Below, piece after piece: positions 34,995 through 46,191 of a stretch of 64,000 bases of DNA. The position numbers and the translations under genes are program-made. Source of the DNA: Geodermatophilus normandii (lineage in GTDB: Bacteria > Actinomycetota > Actinomycetes > Mycobacteriales > Geodermatophilaceae). The notes under the pieces were generated by a model. The model did not search any database and had not been told where the DNA came from. It saw nothing but the letters and a program-made list of their open reading frames with translations. Position 1 is the stretch's first letter. Each line of letters opens with the position of its first letter. The stretch is from the NCBI RefSeq assembly GCF_003182485.1, contig NZ_QGTX01000001.1, positions 2,868,001-2,932,000 of the forward strand, read 5' to 3'.

Positions 34995-36748
34995 CAGGTG
35001 GTGACGACGGCCGCGCTCTCGGCCGGCACGGTCACCGAGGTCCCGGACAGCGACGGCTCGTCCTCGGCGGTCGCGAACAGCACCCCGGTGGCGGGCCGGT
35101 CCAGCTCGACCTCCTGCTCCTCCCCGGACAGGTTGGCCACCACCCGCAGCGAGCCACGGTGCACCACGAGCACGCGGTCCTCGTCGTCCCAGCCGACCTC
35201 GACCGCGGACAGGTCGGGGTCGACCAGGTCCGGCTGCTCCCGGCGCAGGGCCATCAGCCGCCGGTGGACGGCGAGCAGCCCCGCGTGCGGCTCCCGCTCC
35301 ACCTCCGACCAGTCCAGCTTCGACCGGCGGAAGGTCTCCGGGTCCTGCGGGTCGGGCACCTCGTCGGCGTCCCAGCCGTGCTCGGCGAACTCCGCCTTGC
35401 GCCCCACCGCCGTCGCGCGGCCGATCTCGGGGTCGGTGTGGCTGGTGAAGAACTGCCACGGCGTCGAGGCACCCCACTCCTCGCCCATGAACAGCATCGG
35501 CGTGAACGGGCTGGTCAGCACGAGGGTCGCGCCGACGCTGAGCAGGCCGGGGGAGAGGGTCGCCGAGACGCGGTCGCCGACGGCGCGGTTGCCGATCTGG
35601 TCGTGGTCCTGCAGGTAGCCGAGGAACTTCCACCCCGGCAGCCGCCCGGTGTCGACCGGCCGCCCGTGGTGCCGCCGCCGGAAGCTCGACCACGACCCGT
35701 CGTGGAAGTAGGCCCCGGTGAGGGTCTTGGCCACCCCCGAGAGCCCGGCCTCGGCGAAGTCGGCGTAGTAGCCGGAGGCCTCGCCGGTGAGCGTCGCGAA
35801 GACCGCGTGGTGGAAGTCGTCGCTCCACTGCGCGTGGATGCCCGTGCCGTTGGCCTCGCGGGGGGTCACCAGGTGCGGGTCGTTGAGGTCGCTCTCGGCG
35901 ACGAGCGTCAGCGGCCGGCCCTCGGCGACCGACAGCCGGTCGACCTCCTGGGCCATCTCCTCCAGCACGTGGGTCGCCCGCTCGTCGACCAGCGCGTGCA
36001 CGGCGTCGAGCCGCAGCCCGTCGACGTGCATGTCGCGCAGCCACATGAGCGCGTTGTCGAGGATGTACCGGCGGACCTCGTCGGAGTCCGGGCCGGACAG
36101 GTTGATCGAGGAGCCCCACGGGTTCGGCCCGCCCTCGCTGAAGACGGGCATGAAGAGCGGGAGGTAGTTCCCCGACGGGCCGAGGTGGTTGTAGACGACG
36201 TCCTGGATCACCCCGAGGCCGCGCTGGTGACAGGCGTCGACGAAGCGCTGGTAGGCGGCGGGCCCGCCGTAGCTCTCCTGCACCGTGTACCAGAGGACGC
36301 CGTCGTAGCCCCAGTTGTGCGTGCCGTCGAAGCCGTTGACCGGCAGCAGCTCGACGAACGCGACGCCGAGGTCGGCGAGGTGGCCGAGCCGGTCGATCGC
36401 GGCGTCGAGGGTGCCCTCGGGCGTGAACGTGCCGACGTGCATCTCGTAGACGACGCCGCCGGCCAGCGGGCGCCCGGTCCAGGCGCCGTCGCCCCACGAG
36501 TACGCGGCCGGGTCGAACCGGCGGGAGAGACCGTGCACGCCGTCGGGCTGCCGCCGCGAGCGCGGGTCCGGGCGCGGGGTGTCGTCGTCGCCGAGCAGGT
36601 AGCCGTAGTCGGCCTCGGGGGAGGCCTCGACCTCGGCGCGCCACCAGCCGTCGTCGTCGCGGCGCATGTCGTGCACCGCGCCGTCGACCTGCAGGCGCAC
36701 GCGCTCGGGCACGGGCGCCCAGACGGCGAACTCGACGGGTGCGGACAT
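34994..36748 (-). CDS. treZ: malto-oligosyltrehalose trehalohydrolase
   Basis: The 584-residue protein starts at ATG 36748 behind GGAGG. An N-terminal beta-sandwich (E-set, 1-95) precedes the GH13 barrel: [33 protein letters not shown]-like QDVVYNHLG, the nucleophile in [12 protein letters not shown], the acid in VAESDLND and [11 protein letters not shown]. It cleaves trehalose from malto-oligosyltrehalose made by TreY. It is separated from treY by the rpf gene, but both are on the same strand, and the pathway is completed by treY and treX upstream. Confidence 0.95.
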   Translation of the reverse strand: MSAPVEFAVWAPVPERVRLQVDGAVHDMRRDDDGWWRAEVEASPEADYGYLLGDDDTPRPDPRSRRQPDGVHGLSRRFDPAAYSWGDGAWTGRPLAGGVVYEMHVGTFTPEGTLDAAIDRLGHLADLGVAFVELLPVNGFDGTHNWGYDGVLWYTVQESYGGPAAYQRFVDACHQRGLGVIQDVVYNHLGPSGNYLPLFMPVFSEGGPNPWGSSINLSGPDSDEVRRYILDNALMWLRDMHVDGLRLDAVHALVDERATHVLEEMAQEVDRLSVAEGRPLTLVAESDLNDPHLVTPREANGTGIHAQWSDDFHHAVFATLTGEASGYYADFAEAGLSGVAKTLTGAYFHDGSWSSFRRRHHGRPVDTGRLPGWKFLGYLQDHDQIGNRAVGDRVSATLSPGLLSVGATLVLTSPFTPMLFMGEEWGASTPWQFFTSHTDPEIGRATAVGRKAEFAEHGWDADEVPDPQDPETFRRSKLDWSEVEREPHAGLLAVHRRLMALRREQPDLVDPDLSAVEVGWDDEDRVLVVHRGSLRVVANLSGEEQEVELDRPATGVLFATAEDEPSLSGTSVTVPAESAAVVTT

Positions 36749-36844
36749 GCGGGGGCCTCCAGGGGTGTGCGGGGTGACCGCACCGTCTTGCCCCCAGCAG
36801 GCCCGGTCAACCGTGACGGCGGACCGGAGCCGGTAGACCCCGGT

Positions 36845-36875
36845 GGTGGCCGGGGAGGCGTGCTCCCCGGCCACC
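36845..36875 (-). terminator. 13-bp hairpin directly after the rpf-like gene
   Basis: GGTGGCCGGGGAG (36845-36857) and CTCCCCGGCCACC (36863-36875) pair perfectly around GCGTG. The structure begins 6 bases after the stop codon of the Rpf gene. It should end that transcript, so treZ has its own promoter in the remaining gap. Confidence 0.75.
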
Positions 36876-36881
36876 GTGGAG

Positions 36882-37740
<859 letters not shown>

Positions 37741-37878
37741 GGCCGGCTCCGGCGTCCGCCGGCTTGTCGCGCGGACGCCGGGACAACGTAACGGCCGGGT
37801 CACGAGACGTCTCCTCCAGCCCCGGGAGTCGACTCCCGCCCCACCGCCCGCGGCGGACGGTCCCGGGAGGAACGCCTG

Positions 37879-37919
37879 GTCACACCGCCGCGGAGGAGTG
37901 CCCCCCGCGGCGGTGTGAC
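37879..37919 (-). terminator. 15-bp hairpin terminator after treY
   Basis: The arms 37879-37893 and 37905-37919 (GTCACACCGCCGCGG and its complement) are perfect, with an 11-base loop. It begins 8 bases past the treY stop on the minus strand. Confidence 0.8.
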
Positions 37920-37926
37920 CTCCGTC

Positions 37927-40266
37927 TCACTCGCGGACGAGCAGCGCCACGGGCAGCCGGGACAGCAGGTCGCCGACGGGCAGGCCCCCGACGTCGGAGA
38001 CCACCCGCGTGCCGGTGAGCAGGTCCCGCCAGGCGCCGGTGGGCAGCGCGAGCGCCGTGTCGCCCCACCCGGTCGCGGCCAGCGCGACCGGCAGGCGGGT
38101 CGCGACCGTCACCGCGCCGCCCCGGTCGAACGCGACGACCGAGCCGGCGGCGGACCCGGTGGCCTCGACCGGCGCGTACCCGGTGAACAGCTCCGGGGAG
38201 TCCCGGCGCAGCCGCAGCGCCCGCGAGACGACGAGCAGCTTCGCCGCGCCCGTCTCGTCGACGTCCGGCACCCAGCCCCCGTCGAGGCGGGCCAGCAGCG
38301 CCCGGCGCTCGTCGTAGTCGACGGGGCGGCGGTTGTCGGGGTCGACCAGCGAGCGGTCCTCGAGCTCGGTGCCCTGGTAGACGTCGGGGACGCCGGGCAT
38401 CGTCAGCTGCACCAGCTTCTGCGCCAGCGCGTTGGACCGGCCGGCGGGGCCGATCCGCGCGACGAACTGCTCGATCTCGGCGTTCGTCGTCGCGTCGTCG
38501 AAGGCGGCGTCGACCATCGCGTGCAGCTCGGTCTCGAACGCCTCGTCGACGTCGGTCCACGTCGTCGACAGGCCGGCCTCGCGGGCGGCCTTCTCGGCGT
38601 AGGCGTGCGCCCGCTCGCGCGACAGCGGCCAGGCGCCCACCAGGTTCTGCCACACCAGGTGCGCCAGCGGCCGGTCGGCCAGCGGGTGGCGGGACAGCCA
38701 GCCGCGGACCAGTCCGGCCCACTCGGTCGGCACCTCGGCGAGCACGGCCAGGCGCGCCCGGGTGTCCTCGCTGCGCTTGGTGTCGTGCGTGGTGAGCGTC
38801 GTCATCGACGCCGGCTTGCGCTCCAGCCGCCGGGTCTGCGCCTCGTGGAACTCCTCGACCGTGGAGCCGAAGCGCGCCGGGTCGCCGCCGACCTCGTTGA
38901 GGACCACGAACCGCGCCCACCGGTAGTACGCGCTGTCCTCGACGCCCTTGGCCATCACCGGGCCGCTGGTCTGCTCGAAGCGGGTGGCCGCCTCGGTGCC
39001 GGCCTGCGCCAGCACCGGGTGCAGCGCGTCGACGGCGGCGACCAGGTCGGGCCGGCGGTCGCGGACCTCGGACACCGCGGTGTCGAGGTGCTCGCGGCCG
39101 TCGGGCAGGTAGCTGCGGTAGACGTCGAAGGTGGCCAGCAGCTCGGCCAGCGCCTCGGTCTGCCGCTCCCGGTCGACGCCGGGCAGGTCGCCGATCACCC
39201 GTACCAGCCGGGCGACCTCCGAGCCGAGGATCCCGTCGGTGACCTCGCGCTTGCAGTCGTGGACCAGCTGCGCGTAGTCGACCGGCCGCCCCGACAGCTC
39301 GGTGTCCAGCGCGGTGAGCGCCGCCTCGCCGGCCGGGTCGACCAGCACGTCGTCGACCTCGGCCAGCGCGTCGTAGCCGGTGGTGCCGGCGCACCGCCAG
39401 CTGCCGGGCAGGTCCTCGCCGGGCTCGAGGATCTTCTCGACGACCGTCCACCGGCCGCCGGAGGCCTCGGCCAGCCGGTCGAGGTAGCCCTTCGGGTCGG
39501 CGAGGCCGTCGGGGTGGTCGATCCGCAGCCCGTCGACGGCGCCCTGCTCCACCAGCCGCAGCACCAGCTCGTGGGTGGCGTCGAAGACCGCGGGGTCCTC
39601 CACCCGGAGCCCGGCGAGGGTGTTGATCGCGAAGAACCTCCGGTAGTTGAGGTCGGCGTCGGCGCGTCGCCAGTCGACCAGCTCGTAGTGCTGCCGGTCG
39701 TGCACCTCCTGCGGCGTCCCCTGCCCGGTGCCGGGGGCGAGGGGGAAGCGGTTGTCGTAGTACCGCAGCTCGCCGTCCACGACCTCGAGCTTCTCGACGT
39801 CGTCGGCCGACCCGAGCACCGGGATGCGGATCCGGCCGCCGCCGAAGTCCCAGTCGACGTCGAACGCCGAGGCGTGCGCGCTCTCGCGGCCGTGCTGCAG
39901 CACGTCCCACCACCAGGGCGCCTCGGTCGGGTCGGCCACGCCCATGTGGTTGGGGACCAGGTCGAGGACCAGGCCCAGGCCGTGCTGGTGCAGCGCGGCG
40001 ACGAACCGGTCGAGGCCCTCCTGCCCGCCGCGCGACTCGTCGACGTGCGCGTGGTCGACGGTGTCGTAGCCGTGCGTGCTGCCCGCCGCCGAGCGCAGCA
40101 GGGGAGAGGAGTAGGCGTGGCTGACGCCGAGGTCGGCCAGGTAGCCGGCCACGGCGGCGGCGTCGTCGAGGGGGAAGTCGGCGGTCACCTGCAGCCGGTA
40201 GGTGGCCGACGGCGTCGCCCGCCGCCGCTCCCGGCTGTCGCGCGGCCCGCTCACGGGCCCGCTCAC
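37927..40266 (-). CDS. treY: malto-oligosyltrehalose synthase
   Basis: The 779-residue protein starts at GTG 40266, overlapping the treX stop (GTGA). GH13 features: ATYRLQVTADFPLDDAAAVAGYL cut at the start, LVLDLVPNHMGVA, the nucleophile in DGLRIDHPDGLADP, the acid in VVEKILEPGE and TTHDTKRSEDTRARL. It isomerises the end glucose of malto-oligosaccharides to an alpha,alpha-1,1 trehalose end, for TreZ to release. The order treX-treY and the overlap show an operon. Confidence 0.95.
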   Translation of the reverse strand: MSGPVSGPRDSRERRRATPSATYRLQVTADFPLDDAAAVAGYLADLGVSHAYSSPLLRSAAGSTHGYDTVDHAHVDESRGGQEGLDRFVAALHQHGLGLVLDLVPNHMGVADPTEAPWWWDVLQHGRESAHASAFDVDWDFGGGRIRIPVLGSADDVEKLEVVDGELRYYDNRFPLAPGTGQGTPQEVHDRQHYELVDWRRADADLNYRRFFAINTLAGLRVEDPAVFDATHELVLRLVEQGAVDGLRIDHPDGLADPKGYLDRLAEASGGRWTVVEKILEPGEDLPGSWRCAGTTGYDALAEVDDVLVDPAGEAALTALDTELSGRPVDYAQLVHDCKREVTDGILGSEVARLVRVIGDLPGVDRERQTEALAELLATFDVYRSYLPDGREHLDTAVSEVRDRRPDLVAAVDALHPVLAQAGTEAATRFEQTSGPVMAKGVEDSAYYRWARFVVLNEVGGDPARFGSTVEEFHEAQTRRLERKPASMTTLTTHDTKRSEDTRARLAVLAEVPTEWAGLVRGWLSRHPLADRPLAHLVWQNLVGAWPLSRERAHAYAEKAAREAGLSTTWTDVDEAFETELHAMVDAAFDDATTNAEIEQFVARIGPAGRSNALAQKLVQLTMPGVPDVYQGTELEDRSLVDPDNRRPVDYDERRALLARLDGGWVPDVDETGAAKLLVVSRALRLRRDSPELFTGYAPVEATGSAAGSVVAFDRGGAVTVATRLPVALAATGWGDTALALPTGAWRDLLTGTRVVSDVGGLPVGDLLSRLPVALLVRE

Positions 40267-42368
40267 GGGGCCGCCTGCAGCACGACGGTGGCGCGGGCGG
40301 CGACCGAGAGCGTGTCGCCGGCCTTCAGCTGCACCGGCTCGACCTCGCCCATCTCCGCGGTGTCGACGACGACCGTCCAGCCCTCGGCGTACTCGCCGGT
40401 GGGCAGGGTGAAGTCGATGGGCTCGTGGTGGGCGTTGAAGGCCAGGTAGAAGCAGTCGTCGAGGACGTCCTCGCCGCGCTCGTCGGTCTCCCGGATGCCG
40501 TGGCCGTTGAGGTACACCGCCAGCGACTTGGCGAACCCGGCGTCCCAGTCCTCGTCGGCCATGACCTCGCCGGCGGGGGTGAACCAGGCGATGTCCTGGA
40601 CCGGGTCGCCCTCCTCGCGGCGGACCGGCCGGCCGTGGAAGAACCGGCGACGGCGGAACGTCGGGTGCTCGGTGCGCAGCCGGGTGACCAGCTTCGTGAA
40701 CTCCAGCAGGCCCTCGTCGACGGACTCCCAGTCGATCCAGGTCAGCTCGGAGTCCTGGCAGTAGCCGTTGTTGTTGCCGCCCTGGGAGCGGCCGAGCTCG
40801 TCACCGTGCAGCAGCATGGGCACGCCCTGGCTGAGCATGAGGGTGGTGATGAAGTTGCGCCGCTGCCGGGCGCGCAGCTCGAGGACCTCGGGGTCGTCGG
40901 TCTCGCCCTCGACGCCGCAGTTCCAGCTGCGGTTGTGGCTCTCGCCGTCGTTGTTGCCCTCGCCGTTGGCCTCGTTGTGCTTCTCGTTGTAGGAGACGAG
41001 GTCGTTGAGGGTGAACCCGTCGTGCGCGGTGACGAAGTTGATGCTCGCCACCGGGCGGCGCCCGGAGTGCTTGTAGAGGTCGGCCGAGCCGGTGATGCGG
41101 CTGGCGAACTCGCCGATGGTGGCGTCCTCGCCGCGCCAGAAGTCGCGGACGGTGTCGCGGTACTTGCCGTTCCACTCGGTCCACAGCGCGGGGAAGTTGC
41201 CCACCTGGTAGCCGCCGTCGCCGATGTCCCACGGCTCGGCGATCAGCTTGACCTGGCTGACGATCGGGTCCTGGTGCACCAGGTCGAAGAACGCCGACAG
41301 CCGGTCCACCTCGTGGAACTGGCGGGCCAGCGTCGAGGCCAGGTCGAAGCGGAAGCCGTCGACGTGCATCTCGGTGACCCAGTACCGCAGCGAGTCCATG
41401 ATCAGCTGCAGGGCCTGCGGGGTGCGGACGTTGAGCGAGTTCCCGGTGCCCGTGGTGTCCATGTAGTACTGCTCGTCGCCCTCGACCAGCCGGTAGTACG
41501 TCCGGTTGTCGATGCCCTTGAACGACAGCGTCGGGCCCATGTGGTTGCCCTCGGCCGTGTGGTTGTAGACGACGTCGAGGATGACCTCGATGCCCGCCTC
41601 GTGCAGGGCCCGGACCATGCCCTTGAACTCCTGCACCTGCTGGCCGTCGGTCTGCTGCGCGTACTCGTTGTGCGGCGCGAAGAAGCCGATCGTGTTGTAG
41701 CCCCAGTAGTTGCGCAGGCCCTTCTGCAGCAGCGTGTCGTCCTGCACGAACTGGTGCACCGGCATGAGCTCGATCGCCGTGATCCCCAGCGACTGCAGGT
41801 GCTCGATCACGGCCGGGTGCGCGATGCCGGCGTAGGTCCCGCGCAGCTCCTCGGGGATCCGCGGGTGGGTCATCGTCAGGCCCTTGACGTGGGCCTCGTA
41901 GATGACCGTCTTGTTGTAGGGCGTCCGCGGCGGGCGGTCCACGCCCCAGTCGAAGTACGGGTTGACGACGACGGACTTCGGCATGTGCGGCGCGGAGTCG
42001 TCGTCGTTGCGCTCACCGCTGCCGAACCGGTAGCCGAAACAGGCCTCGTCCCAGTCGATCGAGCCGTCGACCGCCTTGGCGTAGGGGTCGAGCAGCAGCT
42101 TGTTGGGGTTGCAGCGCTGCCCGTTCTCCGGGTCGTAGGGGCCGTGCACGCGGAACCCGTAGCGCTGGCCGGGCTGGATGCCGGGCAGGAAGGCGTGCCA
42201 CACGTACCCGTCCATCTCCGGCAGCCGGATGCGCTCCTCGTTGCCCTCGGCGTCGAACAGGCAGAGCTCCACCTTCTCGGCGACCTCGCTGAAGAGGGCG
42301 AAGTTGGTCCCGGTGCCGTCGTAGGTGGCTCCGAGCGGATAGGCGGAGCCGGGCCACACCTGGGTCAT
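40263..42368 (-). CDS. treX: glycogen debranching enzyme (TreX/GlgX type)
   Basis: The 701-residue protein starts at ATG 42368 with AGGAGG upstream. An N-terminal CBM48-like domain is followed by the GH13 barrel: YEAHVKGLTMTHPRIPEELRGTYAG (in part), DVVYNHTAEGN, the nucleophile in DGFRFDLAS, the acid in LIAEPWDIG and FVTAHDGFTLNDL. It removes alpha-1,6 branches from glycogen, feeding linear chains to TreY and TreZ. Confidence 0.94.
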   Translation of the reverse strand: MTQVWPGSAYPLGATYDGTGTNFALFSEVAEKVELCLFDAEGNEERIRLPEMDGYVWHAFLPGIQPGQRYGFRVHGPYDPENGQRCNPNKLLLDPYAKAVDGSIDWDEACFGYRFGSGERNDDDSAPHMPKSVVVNPYFDWGVDRPPRTPYNKTVIYEAHVKGLTMTHPRIPEELRGTYAGIAHPAVIEHLQSLGITAIELMPVHQFVQDDTLLQKGLRNYWGYNTIGFFAPHNEYAQQTDGQQVQEFKGMVRALHEAGIEVILDVVYNHTAEGNHMGPTLSFKGIDNRTYYRLVEGDEQYYMDTTGTGNSLNVRTPQALQLIMDSLRYWVTEMHVDGFRFDLASTLARQFHEVDRLSAFFDLVHQDPIVSQVKLIAEPWDIGDGGYQVGNFPALWTEWNGKYRDTVRDFWRGEDATIGEFASRITGSADLYKHSGRRPVASINFVTAHDGFTLNDLVSYNEKHNEANGEGNNDGESHNRSWNCGVEGETDDPEVLELRARQRRNFITTLMLSQGVPMLLHGDELGRSQGGNNNGYCQDSELTWIDWESVDEGLLEFTKLVTRLRTEHPTFRRRRFFHGRPVRREEGDPVQDIAWFTPAGEVMADEDWDAGFAKSLAVYLNGHGIRETDERGEDVLDDCFYLAFNAHHEPIDFTLPTGEYAEGWTVVVDTAEMGEVEPVQLKAGDTLSVAARATVVLQAAP

Positions 42369-42844
42369 GGACGTCTTTCCTCCTGCGTGGGCGCCCTGCG
42401 GGGGTCCAGGGCGCGGTGGCCCCCCGCCACGGCCGTCGGAGGGGGGTCGGGGCACACGGTGCCCGCCGGTCCCTTGCCCGATCCCGGCGGCTCCACACCT
42501 GACGCGGCGCACATCACGGAGCGGGCGCCGGAGGCCCCCGGAGACGACGACGCCCTCCGCGGCGGGGCCGTGGAGGGCGTCGTGCGCAGGTCCGGTGCGT
42601 CCGGCGGGGCGCCGGTCGCACCTGGTACCGAGCCGCGGGGCGCCGGGGTCCGACCTCGTCCGGGCATCCCGGGTGGCACTGGTCCCCGGCGCGGCACCGC
42701 GCCTGCGAGAGGGCACGCTAGCGGGTCCCCGGCGCGCGCACGAGCACGACGCCGTGGCGACCGCAAGCCACCCGTCCCGCGTGCCCCTGGGTGCCCGCCC
42801 GTCACACGCGGCGTTCTGTCACCGGACGGTCGTACCGTCGTCCC
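42369..42844. other. 476-base divergent region between treX and uvrB
   Basis: It holds promoters for both genes and the stem-loop at 42547-42583. No credible ORF is present. No LexA-type box was recognised near uvrB. Confidence 0.4.
42547..42583. terminator. 12-bp stem-loop in treX-uvrB gap
   Basis: ACGACGCCCTCC (42547-42558) pairs with GGAGGGCGTCGT (42572-42583), 13-base loop. Because both flanking genes point away, it is not an ordinary terminator; it may insulate the divergent promoters or mark a lost gene. Confidence 0.4.
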
Positions 42845-44971
42845 GTGCGCGCGACCACCGACATCCGGCCCACCCAGGGGCGCTTCCGCGTCGTCAGCGA
42901 GTTCGAGCCCTCGGGTGACCAGCCCACGGCGATCAAGGCCCTCGCCGAGCGCGTGAACGCGGGGGAGACGGACTCGGTGCTCCTCGGCGCCACCGGCACC
43001 GGGAAGTCGGCCACCACCGCCTGGCTCATCGAGCAGGTGCAGCGGCCCACGCTGGTCATGGCGCCGAACAAGACGCTGGCCGCCCAGCTGGCCAACGAGT
43101 TCCGCGAGCTGCTGCCGGACAACGCCGTCGAGTACTTCGTCTCGTACTACGACTACTACCAGCCCGAGGCCTACGTCCCGCAGACCGACACCTACATCGA
43201 GAAGGACTCGTCGGTGAACGACGAGGTGGAGCGGCTGCGGCACTCGGCCACCCAGGCACTGCTCACCCGGCGCGACGTCGTCGTGGTCGCCACCGTCTCC
43301 TGCATCTACGGCCTGGGCACGCCGCAGGAGTACGTCGACCGCGCGCTGAAGATCTCGGTGGGGGAGGAGCGCGACCGGGACTCGCTGCTGCGCACCCTCG
43401 TCGAGGAGCAGTACACCCGCAACGACCTCTCCTTCACCCGCGGCACGTTCCGGGTGCGCGGGGACACGATCGAGGTCTTCCCGGTCTACGAGGAGCTCGC
43501 CGTCCGGATCGAGATGTTCGGCGACGAGGTGGAACGGCTGTACTACCTGCACCCGCTGACCGGCGAGGTCGTCCGCGAGGTCGAGGAGCTGTTCGTCTTC
43601 CCGGCCACCCACTACGTCGCCGGCCCGGAGCGGATGGAGCGGGCGATCGGCTCCATCGAGGCCGAGCTCGAGCAGCGGCTGGCCGAGCTCGAGCGGCAGG
43701 GCAAGCTGCTGGAGGCCCAGCGGCTGCGCATGCGCACCACCTACGACATCGAGATGATGCGCCAGGTCGGCTTCTGCTCCGGCATCGAGAACTACTCGCG
43801 GCACATCGACGGCCGTGCTCCCGGCTCCGCCGGCGCCTGTCTCATCGACTACTTCCCGGACGACTTCCTGCTCGTCATCGACGAGTCGCACGTGACCGTC
43901 CCGCAGATCGGCGGCATGTACGAGGGCGACATGAGCCGCAAGCGGACGCTGGTCGAGCACGGCTTCCGGCTGCCCTCGGCGATGGACAACCGACCGCTGA
44001 AGTGGGAGGAGTTCACCGACCGTATCGGCCAGACCGTCTACCTGTCGGCCACGCCGGGCCCCTACGAGCTGGGCCGGGTGCAGGGCGACGTCGTCGAGCA
44101 GGTCATCCGCCCCACCGGCCTGGTCGACCCGGAGGTCGTGGTCAAGCCGACCAAGGGCCAGATCGACGACCTGGTGCACGAGATCCGCGTCCGCATCGAG
44201 AAGGACGAGCGGATCCTGGTCACCACGCTGACCAAGAAGATGGCCGAGGACCTCACCGACTACCTGCTCGAGCTGGGCATCAAGGTCCGCTACCTGCACT
44301 CCGAGGTCGACACCCTGCGCCGGGTGGAGCTGCTGCGCGAGCTGCGGCAGGGCGAGTACGACGTGCTGGTGGGCATCAACCTGCTGCGCGAGGGCCTCGA
44401 CCTGCCCGAGGTGTCGCTGGTGGCGATCCTCGACGCCGACAAGGAGGGCTTCCTCCGCTCCGGCACGTCACTGATCCAGACGATCGGGCGCGCGGCGCGC
44501 AACGTGTCGGGCGAGGTGCACATGTACGCCGACACGGTCACGCCGTCGATGGCGCACGCGATCGAGGAGACCAACCGGCGCCGCGAGAAGCAGGTCGCCT
44601 ACAACCGGGAGCGCGGCATCGACCCGCAGCCGCTGCGCAAGAAGATCGTCGACATCCTCGACGGCATCTACCGCGAGGCGGAGGACTCCGAGAGCGCCGA
44701 GCTGATCGGGGGCTCCGGCCGGCAGCAGTCCCGCGGCAAGGCACCGGTGCCCGGGCTGTCGTCGAAGAAGGCCGCGGGCGCCAAGGGCAAGGCCGGCGCC
44801 ATCGACGTGCAGGGCCTGCCGCGCGCCGAGCTGGCCGACCTCATCACCCAGATGAACGACCAGATGCTGGCCGCGGCGCGGGAGCTGCAGTTCGAGGTGG
44901 CCGCCCGCCTGCGCGACGAGCTCGCCGAGCTCAAGAAGGAGCTGCGGCAGCTCGACGCCGCGCACGCCTAG
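42845..44971 (+). CDS. uvrB: excinuclease ABC subunit B
   Basis: The 708-residue protein starts at GTG 42845. Walker A is [19 protein letters not shown]; the damage-clamping beta-hairpin [26 protein letters not shown] (Walker B region), LSATPGPYE and QTIGRAARN (motif VI) are all present. The C-terminal UvrC-binding UVR motif is [21 protein letters not shown]. It opens DNA at lesions in nucleotide excision repair. There is no Shine-Dalgarno before the GTG, so leaderless translation is possible. Confidence 0.97.
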   Translation: MRATTDIRPTQGRFRVVSEFEPSGDQPTAIKALAERVNAGETDSVLLGATGTGKSATTAWLIEQVQRPTLVMAPNKTLAAQLANEFRELLPDNAVEYFVSYYDYYQPEAYVPQTDTYIEKDSSVNDEVERLRHSATQALLTRRDVVVVATVSCIYGLGTPQEYVDRALKISVGEERDRDSLLRTLVEEQYTRNDLSFTRGTFRVRGDTIEVFPVYEELAVRIEMFGDEVERLYYLHPLTGEVVREVEELFVFPATHYVAGPERMERAIGSIEAELEQRLAELERQGKLLEAQRLRMRTTYDIEMMRQVGFCSGIENYSRHIDGRAPGSAGACLIDYFPDDFLLVIDESHVTVPQIGGMYEGDMSRKRTLVEHGFRLPSAMDNRPLKWEEFTDRIGQTVYLSATPGPYELGRVQGDVVEQVIRPTGLVDPEVVVKPTKGQIDDLVHEIRVRIEKDERILVTTLTKKMAEDLTDYLLELGIKVRYLHSEVDTLRRVELLRELRQGEYDVLVGINLLREGLDLPEVSLVAILDADKEGFLRSGTSLIQTIGRAARNVSGEVHMYADTVTPSMAHAIEETNRRREKQVAYNRERGIDPQPLRKKIVDILDGIYREAEDSESAELIGGSGRQQSRGKAPVPGLSSKKAAGAKGKAGAIDVQGLPRAELADLITQMNDQMLAAARELQFEVAARLRDELAELKKELRQLDAAHA

Positions 44972-44981
44972 CAGAACCGGC

Positions 44982-45284
44982 CTACGAGACCAGCCGCTCA
45001 CCGCCCTCGCGGGCCGGTCGGGCGGGGCCGGCTCCGCCGTCCGGCGGGTTGGCCTCGGCCCACAGTGCGTCGAGGGAGAGGCCGAGGACGTCGGCGATCG
45101 CGGCGATGGTCGGGAAGGCGGGGGTGGCCACGCGCCCGGACTCGATCTTCCGGAGCGTCTCCGGCGAGACCCCTGCCTCCAGCGCGGTGTGCAGCATCGA
45201 CCTGTCCCCGCGGGCACGCCGCAGGAGGGCGCCGAGGCGCTGTCCGCGTTCGACCTCGGCGCGGGTGAGCGGCAGCCTGACCAC
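44982..45284 (-). CDS. XRE-family transcriptional regulator
   Basis: The 100-residue protein starts at GTG 45284. It has a Cro/C1-type helix-turn-helix (LGALLRRARGDRSMLHTALE, GVSPETLRKIESGRVATPAF, TIAAIADVLGLSLDALWAE). On the minus strand TACTAT (45296-45291) is a possible -10 seven bases before the start, so the mRNA may be leaderless. It is divergent from the aminopeptidase gene across 63 bases that carry a direct repeat, so it probably represses both. Confidence 0.85.
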   Translation of the reverse strand: MVRLPLTRAEVERGQRLGALLRRARGDRSMLHTALEAGVSPETLRKIESGRVATPAFPTIAAIADVLGLSLDALWAEANPPDGGAGPARPAREGGERLVS

Positions 45285-45297
45285 GACCCGATAGTAA

Positions 45298-45321
45298 TAC
45301 CGGGATATCCTTACCGGGATA
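45298..45321. promoter_or_regulatory. probable operator: TACCGGGATA direct repeat
   Basis: TACCGGGATA occurs at 45298-45307 and 45312-45321, 14 bp apart. It covers the promoter zone between the divergent XRE and aminopeptidase genes. This is a good candidate binding site for the XRE protein. Confidence 0.6.
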
Positions 45322-45347
45322 GGAATCGGGCACGGAGAGGATGCCGG

Positions 45348-46130
45348 ATGATCGAGGTCTTCGACCCGACGGAGCTGCCCCGGGCCCGGCAGGCCGGTGC
45401 CCTGGTCGCCGGCATCCTGCAGACGCTGCGGAGCCGCTGCGAGGTGGGGACCAACCTGCTCGAGATCGACCGGTGGGCCCAGGCCATGATCACCGAGGCG
45501 GGTGCGCAGTCCTGCTACGTGGACTACGCGCCGTCCTTCGGCCGCGGGCCGTTCGGTCACTTCATCTGCACGTCGGTCAACGACGCCGTGCTCCACGGGC
45601 TGCCCCACGACCGCGCCCTCGCCGACGGCGACCTGCTGACGCTCGACCTCGCCGTCTCCCTGGACGGCATCGTCGCGGACTCCGCCGTCAGCTTCGTCGT
45701 GGGCGCGGCGTCCCCGGAGAGCCTCGCGCTGATCCGGGCGACCGAGCGCGCGCTGAGCGCGGGGATCGCCGCGGCCCGCCCCGGCGCCCGCCTCGGGGAC
45801 GTCTCCTCCGCCATCGGCACGGTCCTCGGCGAGGCGGGGTACCGGGTCAACACCGAGTTCGGCGGTCACGGCGTCGGCTCGACCATGCACCAGGACCCGC
45901 ACGTCCCGAACGCCGGGCGGCCCGGTCGCGGGTACCGGCTGCGCCCCGGCCTCCTGCTCGCCCTGGAGCCGTGGGTCATGGCCGACACCGACGAACTCGT
46001 CACGGACGCCGACGGCTGGACGCTGCGCAGCGCGACGGGCTGCCGGACCGCCCACAGCGAGCACACGATCGCCATCACCGACGACGGGGCCGAGGTCCTC
46101 ACCCTGCCGGCACCGGCGCCCGCCGTGTGA
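45348..46130 (+). CDS. map: type I methionine aminopeptidase paralogue
   Basis: The 260-residue protein starts at ATG 45348 (GGAGAGG). M24 metallopeptidase ligands are all in place: Asp in LLTLDLAVSL and GIVADSAVSF, His in GGHGVGSTMHQDPHVPN, Glu in LLALEPWVM and HSEHTIAI. It removes N-terminal methionine from new proteins. Linkage to its own XRE regulator, away from ribosomal genes, suggests a conditional second copy. 'map' is a family symbol only. Confidence 0.9.
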   Translation: MIEVFDPTELPRARQAGALVAGILQTLRSRCEVGTNLLEIDRWAQAMITEAGAQSCYVDYAPSFGRGPFGHFICTSVNDAVLHGLPHDRALADGDLLTLDLAVSLDGIVADSAVSFVVGAASPESLALIRATERALSAGIAAARPGARLGDVSSAIGTVLGEAGYRVNTEFGGHGVGSTMHQDPHVPNAGRPGRGYRLRPGLLLALEPWVMADTDELVTDADGWTLRSATGCRTAHSEHTIAITDDGAEVLTLPAPAPAV

Positions 46131-46191
46131 CACACGTCGCGGGTTCGTTACGTTCGGGGCCTCCCCGCCCCCGGACGAAGGAGTCCTGCGC

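Noticed and set aside
42369-42844. LexA/SOS box before uvrB
   Set aside because: No match to the actinobacterial TCGAAC-N4-GTTCGA pattern was found.
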